This document shows positions 1-9,039 of a stretch of 50,502 nt of DNA, piece by piece. This DNA comes from Chloroflexota bacterium (GTDB lineage Bacteria > Chloroflexota > Dehalococcoidia > Bin125), in NCBI GenBank assembly GCA_028875225.1, contig JAPPFB010000015.1:1-50502 (forward strand). Direction: 5' to 3'. Both the position numbers and the translations under genes were made by a program. Positions within the stretch are counted from its first letter, which is position 1. Every line of letters begins with the position of its first letter. The notes under the pieces were generated by a model. That model was not told where the DNA came from, did no database searches, and saw only the letters and a list, made by a program, of their open reading frames with translations.

Positions 1-53
<53 letters not shown>

Positions 54-55
54 AG

Positions 56-847
56 GTGGTGACCGCTGGGGAGTCCCCCTTCAGTCGCTTCGCGACAGCT
101 TCCCCCCAGAGGGGGGAAGCGGAATCAATTGGCAATCTCTCGCAGGCCGCCCGTCTCGGCCTGGGCATGATCAAGGACATCGGACCCGAGTCGGCCCGGC
201 TGATCGTGGAGGAGCGCGAGGCGCGCGGCCCGTATGCGGATGCGGGTGAGCTGGTCCGGCGGACCGGGCTGAAGCCGCAGTCGGTGCGATCGTTGATCGA
301 GGCAGGGGCGTTCGACGCCGTCACGCCCAATCGACGCGAGGCGTTCTGGGAGGCGGGACTGTCGATCCGCCCCGCCAGATCCGGGCAGCGGGCCTTTCCG
401 GTGCACGGCTCGGAGGCGCCGCCGCGATTCGACGACTTCACCGACTACGAGAAGATGGTTGGCGAGTACCAGACGCTGGGCATCTACCCGCGCGGTCATG
501 TGATGGAGTTCATCCGCCCGACGCTGGATACGGGCGTGCTGACGACGGCTGCGGTCTACGACTGCGAGGACGGTGCGCGGATCCGCGTGGCCGGCTGGCC
601 GATTGCGCGGCAGCACCCGCGCGGGCAGGACGGCACGGTGTTCGTCACGATTGAGGACGAGACTGGCGATGTGCAGTCGATCGTCTGGCCGAAGGTCTTC
701 GCCCGGTGCCGGCGGGCGCTGTCGAACCAGTTGATCCTGCTGCAGGGCCGGATCGACCGCTGGGACGGGACGACCAACGTCGTGGCCGAGCGGATTGACG
801 CCATCGGCGCCGACATCCGCATGCCCTCAGCCCACGACTGGCACTAG
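56..847 (+). CDS. dnaE2: Error-prone DNA polymerase DnaE2-type, C-terminal fragment
   Basis: This is the C-terminal ~245 residues of a bacterial PolIII-alpha-like polymerase of the DnaE2/ImuC translesion type; complete members exceed 1000 residues. The helix-hairpin-helix region is visible (RLGLGMIKDIG, then RLIVEEREARGPYADAGEL and GAFDAVTPNRREAFWEAG). An OB-fold follows (VFVTIEDETGDVQSIVWP), and the protein ends soon afterwards in SAHDWH. That resembles the SRDFH-like end of DnaE2 and lacks the longer tail of replicative DnaE. The first ~25 codons derive from a palindromic intergenic repeat (71-121) and a poly-C run, so the GTG at 56 is probably not a true start. Genuine family sequence begins near codon 25-30. 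Either the contig broke inside the gene or a repeat interrupted it. No imuA/imuB partner is visible downstream. Confidence 0.8.
   Translation: MVTAGESPFSRFATASPQRGEAESIGNLSQAARLGLGMIKDIGPESARLIVEEREARGPYADAGELVRRTGLKPQSVRSLIEAGAFDAVTPNRREAFWEAGLSIRPARSGQRAFPVHGSEAPPRFDDFTDYEKMVGEYQTLGIYPRGHVMEFIRPTLDTGVLTTAAVYDCEDGARIRVAGWPIARQHPRGQDGTVFVTIEDETGDVQSIVWPKVFARCRRALSNQLILLQGRIDRWDGTTNVVAERIDAIGADIRMPSAHDWH
71..121 (-). repeat. Palindromic repeat family B, copy 1
   Basis: Read on the minus strand this is stem 1 (CTTCCCCCCTCTGGGGGGAAG), then CTGTC, a small stem GCGAAGCG, then ACTGAAGGGGGACTC. The same architecture recurs at 21474-21517, 21534-21579 and 50452-50499. This copy is translated in frame at the 5' end of the dnaE2 fragment. 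Confidence 0.75.
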
Positions 848-965
848 CCTCTGCTGTCACAGCGCGGACGCAGTCTCCCGACGGACGCGCGCCAGATTCT
901 CTAGTCTCGACGCACAGCAGGCAGCCGCGGAAGGCCGCGGCCTGCGATAGAGAAAGCGCCTGGCC

Positions 966-2189
966 ATGACTTCCGGCATCACCGATCGCATCAAGGTGAT
1001 CGATGTCGACACGCATATTTCGGAACCAGAGGACCTCTGGACCTCTCGGGTCTCGTCGAAGTGGGGTGATCGGATCCCGCATGTGATCAAGGCCGGCGAT
1101 GCCGGTGCCTCGGGCGACGCGTCGATCGTGCAGAATGTCTCAATCGACCGCGGCGATAGCGATGACATTTGGATCGTTGACGGTAAGCCGGGAATGCCGA
1201 CAGCGCTGCTGGCCTGGTCGGGGCACAACGAGCACTGGCCGCAGCATCCGCACACGCTGGCTGATGCGCACGCGGCGGCCTACGACCCGCAAGCCAGGCT
1301 CAAGCTGATGGATGATGTCGGCGTGCACGCGAACCTGCTGTTTCCCAACGTCGGCGGCAGCCGGCAGTACCTGAACATCGCCCGCTCCGAGCCGGAGTTG
1401 GCGCTCGAGTGCTGCCGCGCCTACAACGACTTCCTGACCGAGTGGTGCAGTGCGGATCCGAACCGGCTGCTGGCCCAGGTCAGCCTCCCGCTCTGGGACA
1501 TCCCGGCCTGTGTCGAGGAGATCGAACGCAATGCCGCCGCCGGCCACAAGTCGGTGATGATGACCTATCAGCCCGACGGCTATGGCTTGCCCTGGTTGGC
1601 CGACGAGCACTGGGATCCGATTTGGAACGCGACACAAGACGCGGGTCTGCCGATCACGTTCCACATCGACGCAGGCCGCGAGATGAACGTCTGGCCGGGC
1701 TACGATCCGGCGACGTTTCTCGTCAAGGTCACGATCATGAGCTTCCTCGGCAACACCGATGCAATCTCGGAAGTAATCTTCTCCGGCCTCTGCCACCGAT
1801 TCCCCAACCTTGATTTCGTCTCGGTCGAGAGCGGAATTGGCTACATCCCCTACCTGTTGGAGTCGATGGACTGGCAGTGGATCAACCTCGGCATGCACCG
1901 CGCCCATCCCGAACGCGAGCTACTGCCCAGCGAGTACTTCTACCGCCAGGTCTACGGCAGTTTCTGGTTTGAGCAAGATTCTGCACTGCGAGTGATTGAC
2001 CTCATCCAGGACAACGTGATGTACGAGACAGACTTCCCGCATCCCACCAGCATCACGCCGGGCGCGTTCGAGTTCTCCGAGTCGGCGAGCGAGAATCTGG
2101 ATCGCAAGTTTGACAGCAGCGGCATCTCGGAGGAGATTCTGGAAAAGGTCCTGCATGACAATGCCGCGCAGGTCTACAACCTTGACTGA
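966..2189 (+). CDS. Amidohydrolase 2 family metal-dependent hydrolase
   Basis: A 407-residue TIM-barrel protein of the amidohydrolase-2 (ACMSD-like) family. The N-terminus has the metal-binding strand VIDVDTHISEPEDLW. Mid-protein FHIDAGREMN supplies a conserved His, and the C-terminal YETDFPHPTS carries the final Asp expected in this superfamily. Relatives hydrolyse or decarboxylate carboxylated aromatic or ring-cleavage products; the substrate cannot be told from sequence. Only a weak ribosome binding site precedes ATG 966, but the N-terminal motif lies immediately after it, so the start is well supported. It reads in the same direction as the hydrolase remnant and esterase that follow. No signal peptide, so cytoplasmic. 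Confidence 0.85.
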   Translation: MTSGITDRIKVIDVDTHISEPEDLWTSRVSSKWGDRIPHVIKAGDAGASGDASIVQNVSIDRGDSDDIWIVDGKPGMPTALLAWSGHNEHWPQHPHTLADAHAAAYDPQARLKLMDDVGVHANLLFPNVGGSRQYLNIARSEPELALECCRAYNDFLTEWCSADPNRLLAQVSLPLWDIPACVEEIERNAAAGHKSVMMTYQPDGYGLPWLADEHWDPIWNATQDAGLPITFHIDAGREMNVWPGYDPATFLVKVTIMSFLGNTDAISEVIFSGLCHRFPNLDFVSVESGIGYIPYLLESMDWQWINLGMHRAHPERELLPSEYFYRQVYGSFWFEQDSALRVIDLIQDNVMYETDFPHPTSITPGAFEFSESASENLDRKFDSSGISEEILEKVLHDNAAQVYNLD

Positions 2190-2563
2190 CGCCCGTCGCG
2201 ATCGGACGCAACCCCGAACGCGCCGCCGGTTTGCTGATGGCCGACACGGTGATCGGCGTGGGCAACGAGGACATTCTGGCCGAGCTGCAGACTCAGCAGG
2301 CGACCGCCCGCAGCGCGCTCGGCGACCGCGGCGCCAATGTCATGGTCGGTCCGGAATACGAACAGCGATCCCCTGAGGGACTGTTCCTCTACAACACGAT
2401 CCGGGCGCTCAACCCGCCGCTGAACGTGGGCAGCGCGCTGAGTTCGACCGAGGGCGCCGCCACCTACGAGGAGATGGCCAACCTGACCATTCCCGTCATC
2501 TTTCTCGTCGGCGCGGAAGACCGGCTAGCCCTATACGAGCCACTGGTCAGGAGCGTGCGATGA
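2186..2563 (+). pseudogene. Remnant of an alpha/beta hydrolase, truncated at both ends
   Basis: The frame opens right after a TGA at 2183. It reads VAIGRNPERAAGLLMADTV, which matches the segment that normally follows the nucleophile elbow (HPERVAGLVLADT in relatives). It continues to NLTIPVIFLVGAEDRL, the strand carrying the catalytic Asp. The N-terminal half (oxyanion loop and Ser elbow) is missing, and so is the C-terminal catalytic-His segment. The first possible starts are TTG 2231 and ATG 2237. A degraded gene is the best reading; a short translated leader is possible because its stop TGA overlaps the next gene's ATG (ATGA at 2560-2563). Confidence 0.65.
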
Positions 2564-3600
2564 GCCGGTTGGCTGAGGATCCTCGGATCGACCCTCGGTT
2601 CAAAGCCGTGTTTGGAGGAATGGCTCCGTTCCCGCTGCCGAACTTTGACTCCCGGGAAGCCCTGATCGCCGCGATGAACGCGCCGGAAGTCCTCAAGGGC
2701 CTGCGCGAGGCGCAACTGTTCACTGAACAAGAAGCCGAGGCCGTCGCGCCATCTGCGGGACTGACCATCACGACCGAGCGCTTCGTGTCGGAGCCGGACG
2801 GCAACACGATTCAGCTCTCGCTGATGCGTCCCCAATTGGGCGGCCAGTCTGATGACCCGTTGCCCTGCGTGTACTACATCCACGGCGGCGGCATGGCGGT
2901 CACGTCGGCCTTCGATCTGGGTTACCAGGCCTGGGGACGGATGATTGCGAACCAGGGTGTGGCCGTGGCGCTGGTTGACTTTCGCAACTGCGTGGTCCCA
3001 TCTTCGGCTCCGGAGATTGCGCCGTATCCGGCCGGACTGAACGACTGCGTCTCAGGGCTGAGGTGGCTGATCTCGGAAGCGGATGAGTGGGGAATTGATG
3101 CCAATCGGATCGTCGTCTCGGGTTCGAGCGGCGGCGGCAATCTGGCGTTGGCGATGGGTCTGCGCCTGACCCGCGAGGGCGATGCGGGGCTGATCAGGGG
3201 GCTGTACGCGATGTGTCCCGACATCGCGGGGAGCAGGCCGCGCGACGACCTGCCGTCGTCGATCGAAAACAACGACGTCTGGCTGGATTCGCACAGCAGC
3301 TTCAGCAGACTGGGCTACGGCATTGAGGCGTTCGAGGCGCGGGATCCGGAAGCCTGGCCGCTGTATGCGAGCGAACAGCATGTCCAGGGCTTTCCCGAAA
3401 CCGTGATCAGTGTGAACGAGTGCGACCCCTTGCGAGACGAAGGGATCGAGTTCTACCGGCTGCTGTTGCGGGCCGGTCAGCGTGCGCGCTGCCGACAGAT
3501 CATGGGAACGATCCACGGCGGCGACAACATGGTCCTGCCCTGCACCGACCTGGCGCTGGCGACGGCGCGAGACATCGCAGCGTTCTGCCGCGACGATTAG
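2560..3600 (+). CDS. Alpha/beta hydrolase of the hormone-sensitive-lipase type
   Basis: A 346-residue esterase/lipase of the HSL (alpha/beta hydrolase fold-3) group. HGGG at residues 108-111 forms the oxyanion hole. The elbow GSSGGG at 188-193 places the nucleophile at Ser190. The acid is probably the Asp in NECDPLRDEG and the base the His in GTIHGGDNM. Members hydrolyse short acyl esters; the natural substrate is unknown. The start overlaps the stop of the preceding hydrolase remnant by ATGA, suggesting translational coupling. The 3' end overlaps the convergent CoA-transferase by 4 bp. No signal peptide, so cytoplasmic. Confidence 0.88.
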   Translation: MSRLAEDPRIDPRFKAVFGGMAPFPLPNFDSREALIAAMNAPEVLKGLREAQLFTEQEAEAVAPSAGLTITTERFVSEPDGNTIQLSLMRPQLGGQSDDPLPCVYYIHGGGMAVTSAFDLGYQAWGRMIANQGVAVALVDFRNCVVPSSAPEIAPYPAGLNDCVSGLRWLISEADEWGIDANRIVVSGSSGGGNLALAMGLRLTREGDAGLIRGLYAMCPDIAGSRPRDDLPSSIENNDVWLDSHSSFSRLGYGIEAFEARDPEAWPLYASEQHVQGFPETVISVNECDPLRDEGIEFYRLLLRAGQRARCRQIMGTIHGGDNMVLPCTDLALATARDIAAFCRDD

Positions 3601-4868
3601 CGTCTTTGCCTTCGACGTCGACTTGACATCGGTTGGCGCGGGCTCTTCTGGGCCTCGACCTCGGCGATCTGCTCGGTGCTGAAGCCCAGTTCCGACATGA
3701 CCTCGGACGTGTGCTGGCCGAGTTCGGGGAACCAGGGCTTGGCGCTGGGCGGAGTTTTGTTGAACTGTGCGAAGTTGCCGGCCATGCGCCGTTTGCCGAC
3801 GCCTGGGACATCCTTCTCGACGATGTAGCCGTTCGCCAGCGCCTGCGGGTCGGCGATCACGTCCTCGTAGTTGAAGACGCGCTGGTACATGATGTGCTCG
3901 CGGCGCTCGTCGAAGAACTCTTCCCACTCGTCGGTGGTCCGGTTCTTCATCGCTCGCGCCATGTGCGGCCGCAGGAGCTTCGACTGCTCGACCCAGCGGA
4001 AATCGCTCAGCGGCGAGCGCTTCTGACTCTCGTTCCAACGCGGGTCAGTTCCGATTTCAGGGATCCCGCCGAACTCGCAGAACTCCTGCCAGACCTCGTC
4101 GCCCTGCACGTCGACGTGGAAGGCGCCGCCGTCGGCGGTTACGTAGGTGCCGGCGCTGCCGGGCACGTTGGGATGATGCGGTCCCTCGCGCGAGAGCAGG
4201 TTGCCCGAAATCGAAGAGTGGTTCAGTTCCCAGGCCTGCATCCAGACCATGACGCCGTAGGCGGAGGTGCGGACTTTCTGCCCAACCCCGTGCAGTTCGC
4301 GGGCGGCCAGAGCGGTCATGATCGCGAGGGTGAGGCCCATCGCCCCGGAGGTGTCGCCGATCACGCTGCCGGCGATCATCGGTTGGGACTCAGGTTCGCC
4401 GACCATGTTGGCGATGCCGCTGCGGACCTGGGCGTACTGGTCGGTCATGCGCTTGTTGCGGTCCGGGCCTTCGTGTCCGAATCCGTTGGCGATGCCGTAG
4501 ACCAATCGCTCGTTGCGTTTCGCGAGTTCGTCGTAGCCGAGTCCCATGCGCTCCAGCGAGTCCTCCCGGAAGTTGCTGACGAACACGTCGGCACGATCGA
4601 CGAGGCGCATCAGCACCTCGCGCCCAACCTCGGTATGCACATCGAGCGCGATTGAGCGTTTGCCGTGGGAGACGGAGAGGAACTGTGCGCCGGGCGTCTC
4701 GGGCGGTGCGGTCCAGTTGACGCCGGTGTGCCAGCGATTGGGGTCGCCGCCGGGCGGCTCAACCTTGACCACGTCGGCGCCCATGTCGGCCAGGAATCCA
4801 CCGACCAGCGGTCCCTGGATGGCGATTGCGAATTCAACGACCCGGAGGCCTTCGAGCGGTTCTGGCAT
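3597..4868 (-). CDS. CaiB/BaiF family (class III) CoA-transferase
   Basis: A 423-residue class III CoA-transferase. The N-terminus LEGLRVVEFAIAIQGP and the glycine-rich FLADMGADVVKVEPPGGDP are classic for the family. HGKRSIALDV follows, and Asp172 in VIGDTSG is the likely catalytic aspartate that forms the acyl-anhydride. These enzymes transfer CoA between carboxylic acids without free intermediates. It is the first of three paralogues in the window (also near 20.2 and 23.0 kb). The C-terminal ~20 residues are basic and low complexity (SSRRRRQRR), which is unusual. Its substrate is not predictable, though genes around it suggest catabolism of organic acids. Confidence 0.9.
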   Translation of the reverse strand: MPEPLEGLRVVEFAIAIQGPLVGGFLADMGADVVKVEPPGGDPNRWHTGVNWTAPPETPGAQFLSVSHGKRSIALDVHTEVGREVLMRLVDRADVFVSNFREDSLERMGLGYDELAKRNERLVYGIANGFGHEGPDRNKRMTDQYAQVRSGIANMVGEPESQPMIAGSVIGDTSGAMGLTLAIMTALAARELHGVGQKVRTSAYGVMVWMQAWELNHSSISGNLLSREGPHHPNVPGSAGTYVTADGGAFHVDVQGDEVWQEFCEFGGIPEIGTDPRWNESQKRSPLSDFRWVEQSKLLRPHMARAMKNRTTDEWEEFFDERREHIMYQRVFNYEDVIADPQALANGYIVEKDVPGVGKRRMAGNFAQFNKTPPSAKPWFPELGQHTSEVMSELGFSTEQIAEVEAQKSPRQPMSSRRRRQRR

Positions 4869-5016
4869 GTGGGCGACTCACGTTTCCGCCGCGATCATAG
4901 GGTCGCCGGGTTGCGACTGTCGGATGCGGTCGGCGCGACACGGCCGTGAAGGGGATCGTTGGTAAGCTGGTCGGGTCTGGTTCGGGCCGCCCGCGGGCCC
5001 TCCCATTGGACCCCTG

Positions 5017-6738
5017 ATGAGTCACGCCGCCCCGAACACTCCGACTGCCGCGACGGTTGGGTTCGCGCTGCCGCAGCGCACCAAGATGTTGATTCTGGGC
5101 AGCGCGGTCGTGGCGATGTTCCTTTCGGCGGTGCAGCATTCGATCGTGGCGACGGCGACGCCGGTGTTGGCGGCCGACCTGGGCCGGATCGACCTGATCG
5201 CCTTCATGGAATCGGCCTTCATGGCGACCTCGGTGCCGGCCGTGGCGATCGCCGGACGCCTGTCCGACGTCTATGGCCGCAAGCCGTTCCTGCTGGTGGG
5301 ATTGGTGATCTTCGCCGGCGCGACGGCGCTGGCCGGATTCGCGACCTCGATGGAGATGCTGATCGGCTTCCGGGCGCTGCAGGGCATCGGCGGCGGCATC
5401 CTGATGGGCAACACCTTCTCGATCTCGGGCGACCTCTTCCCGCCCTCCGAACGCGCCAAATACATGGGCATCTTTGCGGCGGTCTTCGGGGTCGGTGGAT
5501 TGGTCGGGCCGTTGCTGGGCGGACTGATCGTCGATGCGCTCAACTGGCGCTGGGTCTTCTGGTCGATCCTGCCGCTGGCGGCGCTCGCGTTCGCTTCAAT
5601 CGCATTCATCATGCCCTGGCTGCGGCCGCCGCCTCGGAAGGTAGTGATCGACTGGCTGGGCATCGGGGCGATGCTGTTGGCGCTAATGCCGGCGATGCTG
5701 GCGCTGGGTCTCGTGTCGACCGGGACGCCGTGGCTGGATCTCAAGACGCTGGCGCTGTTTGGGGTGTCGGCAGTTGGCGTCCTGGCGTTCGTGGGCGCGG
5801 AGCGCGCAGCCAGGGAGCCGATCCTGCCCGGCGTGTTGTTCGCCAATCACACGTTCCGTGTCGCGGCTCTCGTCATGACCGTGATCGGCGGGGGCTTGTT
5901 CGGGGTGTCATTCTTCCTCGCCTATTTCATGCAAGGCGTGCTGGGCTACACACCGACCGCTTCAGGGTTGCTGCTGAGCACCCAGATCGTCTCGCTCGTG
6001 ATCGCGGCGACGATTGGCGGCCAGATCGTGTCGCGCACGGGCCGCTACAAGGCGATGTCCGCGGTGGCGACAGTGATCATCGTGATCAGCGGCTGGCTCA
6101 TGACCCAGTTGGGAACCAGTACGGGCGCGGTCGACGTGATCTGGAGGCTGGTCCTGTTCGGCGCCGGACTCGGCACCCTCTATCCCGCCCTCATGACCGC
6201 GGCGCAGAACGCACTGCCGCAGAGCATGCTGGGCACGGTTTCCGGGGCGACGCAGTTCTTCGAGGAAATGGGAGCGATCATCGGCGTCACCCTGGTCGGC
6301 GCGCTGGTGACGGGACGGCTGACGAGCGAGCTGGCGGCCCGTCTGCCCGCCGACCTCGCCGCGCGCGCCGATCCGACGCAACTGCTGAGCGAGGAGGCCA
6401 GCAGCGGACTGTTGACCGAGATCGGCGAGGCAGGGTTCCTGCAAATCCTCGAGACGCTGCCGGAGGCACTGGCCATCGCCATCACCAGCAATTTCTGGCT
6501 CTCAGTCGGAGTCGGGGTAGTCGCGTTTTTCGCTGTGCTCACTCTGCGCGAGAAACGGCTGCGTACCGGCGAACTCGACCTGCCCGAGGTTCCGGAAGGC
6601 GCATTGGCCGCATCGCCGGAGGATGAGATTCTGGCGCCGGTGCTGGCGTCCAATGGCGGCGGCTGGACCAATGATCCAGCGCCGGTGGCTCGGATCAGGC
6701 CTCAGCGGTCAGTGGTCGGCAGAAACGGGGCCCCTTAA
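5017..6738 (+). CDS. MFS transporter, DHA2 (14-TM, EmrB/QacA-like) drug:H+ antiporter
   Basis: A 573-residue integral membrane protein with about 14 hydrophobic segments. The loop between TM2 and TM3 carries MFS motif A (GRLSDVYGRKPFL). The antiporter-type motif region follows in TM5 (GVGGLVGPLLGG). A soluble loop near residues 440-480 precedes the last TM, and the tail is a hydrophilic ~55 residues. Family members export hydrophobic toxic compounds, lipids or metabolites using the proton gradient. The ATG at 5017 directly precedes the N-terminus. The 148-bp gap upstream, between divergent genes, could hold promoters, but I see no clear boxes. Confidence 0.9.
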   Translation: MSHAAPNTPTAATVGFALPQRTKMLILGSAVVAMFLSAVQHSIVATATPVLAADLGRIDLIAFMESAFMATSVPAVAIAGRLSDVYGRKPFLLVGLVIFAGATALAGFATSMEMLIGFRALQGIGGGILMGNTFSISGDLFPPSERAKYMGIFAAVFGVGGLVGPLLGGLIVDALNWRWVFWSILPLAALAFASIAFIMPWLRPPPRKVVIDWLGIGAMLLALMPAMLALGLVSTGTPWLDLKTLALFGVSAVGVLAFVGAERAAREPILPGVLFANHTFRVAALVMTVIGGGLFGVSFFLAYFMQGVLGYTPTASGLLLSTQIVSLVIAATIGGQIVSRTGRYKAMSAVATVIIVISGWLMTQLGTSTGAVDVIWRLVLFGAGLGTLYPALMTAAQNALPQSMLGTVSGATQFFEEMGAIIGVTLVGALVTGRLTSELAARLPADLAARADPTQLLSEEASSGLLTEIGEAGFLQILETLPEALAIAITSNFWLSVGVGVVAFFAVLTLREKRLRTGELDLPEVPEGALAASPEDEILAPVLASNGGGWTNDPAPVARIRPQRSVVGRNGAP

Positions 6739-6767
6739 CAGCGCTCGTGCCAGTTGGTGAGTTTCTG

Positions 6768-7685
6768 ATGGCGATTGTGTTCAAGACTCCGGGCGCCAGG
6801 ACGATGGACGCCCTCAATGCTGCTTCCCAAGTGGTTGAGACCTCCCGCGGAACCGTGGAGTTCGCACTCCACGGCGACGCGCCGTACGTGCTGATCTTTC
6901 ATGGCACGCCGCAGGGGCACCACGCCAGTTTCATGGGTGAGCCGTTCGAGGCGGAGGGCTTCGGCACGATCACGCCGTCGCGGCCCGGCTATCTGCGGAC
7001 GCCGCTCGAGACCGGTCGCACGTTCGCCGAGCAGGCCGACGCCGCGGCCGCCCTCCTGGACACACTGGGGATCGACCAAGTCGCCGCATACGGCGTTTCG
7101 GGCGGCGGTCCGAGCAGCATCGAGTTTGCGGCGCGACATCCCGATCGGGTCGCGTGCCTGGTGCTCGAGGTCGCGATCTCGCAGCGGTTCGCTCCCGACG
7201 TCTCTCCGTTGATCCTGATGCTGGCCAGAAGTTCGATTGCATTCAGGATCCAGGCTCGGCTGCTGCGCTGGTTTCCCCGATTTGCCGTGAGCCAGATGAT
7301 GAAGGTAGAGAGCACGCACGATTCTGCAGAGGTCGCACGGATTACGGCGGACGTCGTTGGCGATCCTGACAAGATGGACATTCTGCGCCGCCTCGCCGAG
7401 GGTCCGCCGTTTGGCATGCTGCGCGCGGGATTCGACAACGACCTGGAGCAGTTCGCATCGATCGCGCAGCTGCCGCTGGATCGAGTCAACTGTCCCACCC
7501 TGGTGGTGCACGGGACACATGACGGGGACGTTCCGTTCGCTCATGCCGAGCACTCGGCCGCCGGGATTCGGGACGCCGAGCTGTTCACGGTCGAGAACGG
7601 TTGGCATCTGCTGCGATTGAGCGATGGCGACGACGCCTACCTGCGCGCCGAGATCGACTTCCTCAGGCAACACTTGCTCGGGTAG
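6768..7685 (+). CDS. Alpha/beta hydrolase
   Basis: An alpha/beta hydrolase of 305 residues from ATG 6768, which has GGTGA 8 nt upstream; a GTG at 6747 is an alternative start. The oxyanion segment is IFHGTPQG (43-50). The elbow is YGVSGGG with nucleophile Ser111. The acid is the Asp in VVHGTHDGDVPF and the base the His in NGWHLLRL. This is the lipase/epoxide-hydrolase/C-C-hydrolase-like subgroup, and the substrate is unknown. It follows the MFS gene by 29 bp on the same strand, so co-transcription is plausible. Confidence 0.85.
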   Translation: MAIVFKTPGARTMDALNAASQVVETSRGTVEFALHGDAPYVLIFHGTPQGHHASFMGEPFEAEGFGTITPSRPGYLRTPLETGRTFAEQADAAAALLDTLGIDQVAAYGVSGGGPSSIEFAARHPDRVACLVLEVAISQRFAPDVSPLILMLARSSIAFRIQARLLRWFPRFAVSQMMKVESTHDSAEVARITADVVGDPDKMDILRRLAEGPPFGMLRAGFDNDLEQFASIAQLPLDRVNCPTLVVHGTHDGDVPFAHAEHSAAGIRDAELFTVENGWHLLRLSDGDDAYLRAEIDFLRQHLLG

Positions 7686-7762
7686 ACTCGCCGACCGTCG
7701 CGGCGTCATTGGCTACATTGCTCAGGTCAGGCAGTGAGTCTGTGGATTGAAGGCCTCAACCG

Positions 7763-8659
7763 ATGACACAACGGACCGACGCGTTTCCGGAACTGCAACG
7801 CGACCTTCGCTTTTTCCCGCTGGGCGTCGATCAGCCGGCGAACCTGTCGACGGAGCAGATTGAGCAATACAACGACAAGGGCTACGTCTTTCCGATCGAC
7901 ATCTTCTCGCGATCGGAGATTGAATCGGTCCGCGGTTACTTCGACGAGCTGCTGCCGAAGGCGTTGGAGGCAGGCTGGAACAGCTACGAGCTGACCAACT
8001 GGCACAAGCACTGCCAGGGCGTCTGGGACATCGTCACCGACAGCCGGATCATCGACATCATGGAGGACATGCTCGGCGAGACGGTGATTCTGCGTCACAG
8101 CCACTTCTTCGCCAAGCTGCCCGGCGACGGGATGCGCGTGAGCTGGCACCAGGACGCCTCGTACTGGCCGATTACGCCGAGCAAGGTGGTTTCGGCTTGG
8201 TTGGCGATCGACGACTCGGACCTGGGCAACGGTGCGATGCAGGTGATTCCTGGTTCGCACCTCCAGGCCCAGGTCGAGTTCCGCGACAGCACCGAGGACG
8301 AGCACAACGTGCTCAATCAGACGGTCGAGAACCCCGAGGAACACGGCGATCCTCCGGTCGCCCTCGAACTCAAGGCCGGTCAGATCTCATTGCACAGCGA
8401 CTGGGTGCTGCACGGTTCGGAGCCGAACGACTCGAACCGCCGCCGTTGCGGCCTGGCGATGCGCTATCTGTCCAAAGATGTCCGCGCCTACAACGGCTGG
8501 AACGAGAACTCGATCATCTGCCGCGGCGAAGAACCGACGGGACACTGGGCGCATCACCCGCGTCCGGACGGAGAGCTGATCCCGGTCAAAGACGGCAGCG
8601 ACGATCCGACCTCGATCAGTATGGAGCAGCGGGACGGCGGCAACGGAATCAGCCGTTAG
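7763..8659 (+). CDS. Phytanoyl-CoA dioxygenase (PhyH) family oxygenase
   Basis: A 298-residue Fe(II)/2-oxoglutarate-dependent dioxygenase of the PhyH family. The iron ligands are His129 and Asp131 in WHQDASYW, with the distal His217 in VLHGSEPN; the Arg run just after (SNRRR) is positioned to bind 2-oxoglutarate. MQVIPGSHL is also typical. Family members hydroxylate phytanoyl-CoA, small metabolites or secondary-metabolite scaffolds, so the substrate here is open. PhyH families are expanded in sponge symbionts and SAR202-type bacteria (general knowledge). It lies 77 bp downstream of the alpha/beta hydrolase on the same strand. Confidence 0.88.
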   Translation: MTQRTDAFPELQRDLRFFPLGVDQPANLSTEQIEQYNDKGYVFPIDIFSRSEIESVRGYFDELLPKALEAGWNSYELTNWHKHCQGVWDIVTDSRIIDIMEDMLGETVILRHSHFFAKLPGDGMRVSWHQDASYWPITPSKVVSAWLAIDDSDLGNGAMQVIPGSHLQAQVEFRDSTEDEHNVLNQTVENPEEHGDPPVALELKAGQISLHSDWVLHGSEPNDSNRRRCGLAMRYLSKDVRAYNGWNENSIICRGEEPTGHWAHHPRPDGELIPVKDGSDDPTSISMEQRDGGNGISR

Positions 8660-8673
8660 CAGGGCCCCGTCGT

Positions 8674-9039
8674 TCAACCCAGGATTCGTTGCACCAGATC
8701 GTGACTGGGCGGCCACAGGGACCATCGAGGTCGCAGTCGCGATTCGTCGTCTGCCGGACCGACGTTGCTGTCGTCAGATGGCGTTGCGCGGCCGGACGGC
8801 ATGGCGATTAGCGAGTGATGCGAGACATGACAGGTCTCGCACCAGAAAGAACAGCGAAGCACCTCCGGGTTGCCAAAATACGGCGTGATTCGCTCCACTG
8901 TGACCTGATGGCCGTCGTGGCCCCATTCGCGCAGTTCGCGATTGGCCAGTTGTACCAGTCGACCCAGGCTGCGGCCGGGATGTTCAGTACGCAAGTTGAG
9001 TTGCTTGAGCGCGATCCAGACAGATTCCGTCGTCAGCAC
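8674..9039 (-). CDS. Small hypothetical protein with a Cys/His cluster
   Basis: A 121-residue frame from GTG 9039 that I do not recognise. The sequence looks protein-like (ESVWIALKQLNLRTEHPGRS, LGRLVQLANRELREW) and holds a Cys/His cluster, RCSFWCETCHVSHHSL, that could bind zinc. Coding-like sequence continues upstream in the same frame (RSRGPQYVPHAEADEV) to a TAA at 9091-9093. Beyond the TAA an ATG at 9150 opens a further 19 in-frame codons. The intact gene may therefore once have begun at 9150 and been broken by a nonsense mutation, or translation may start at the GTG. The opposite-strand frame at 8815-9180 looks like a shadow. The rest of 9040-9231 holds nothing else I can name. Confidence 0.45.
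   Translation of the reverse strand: MLTTESVWIALKQLNLRTEHPGRSLGRLVQLANRELREWGHDGHQVTVERITPYFGNPEVLRCSFWCETCHVSHHSLIAMPSGRATPSDDSNVGPADDESRLRPRWSLWPPSHDLVQRILG

Noticed and set aside
4959-6626. 555-codon + strand frame overlapping the MFS transporter
   Set aside because: The alternative frame at 5017-6738 has the MFS motif and TM pattern; this one is Arg/Gly-rich noise.
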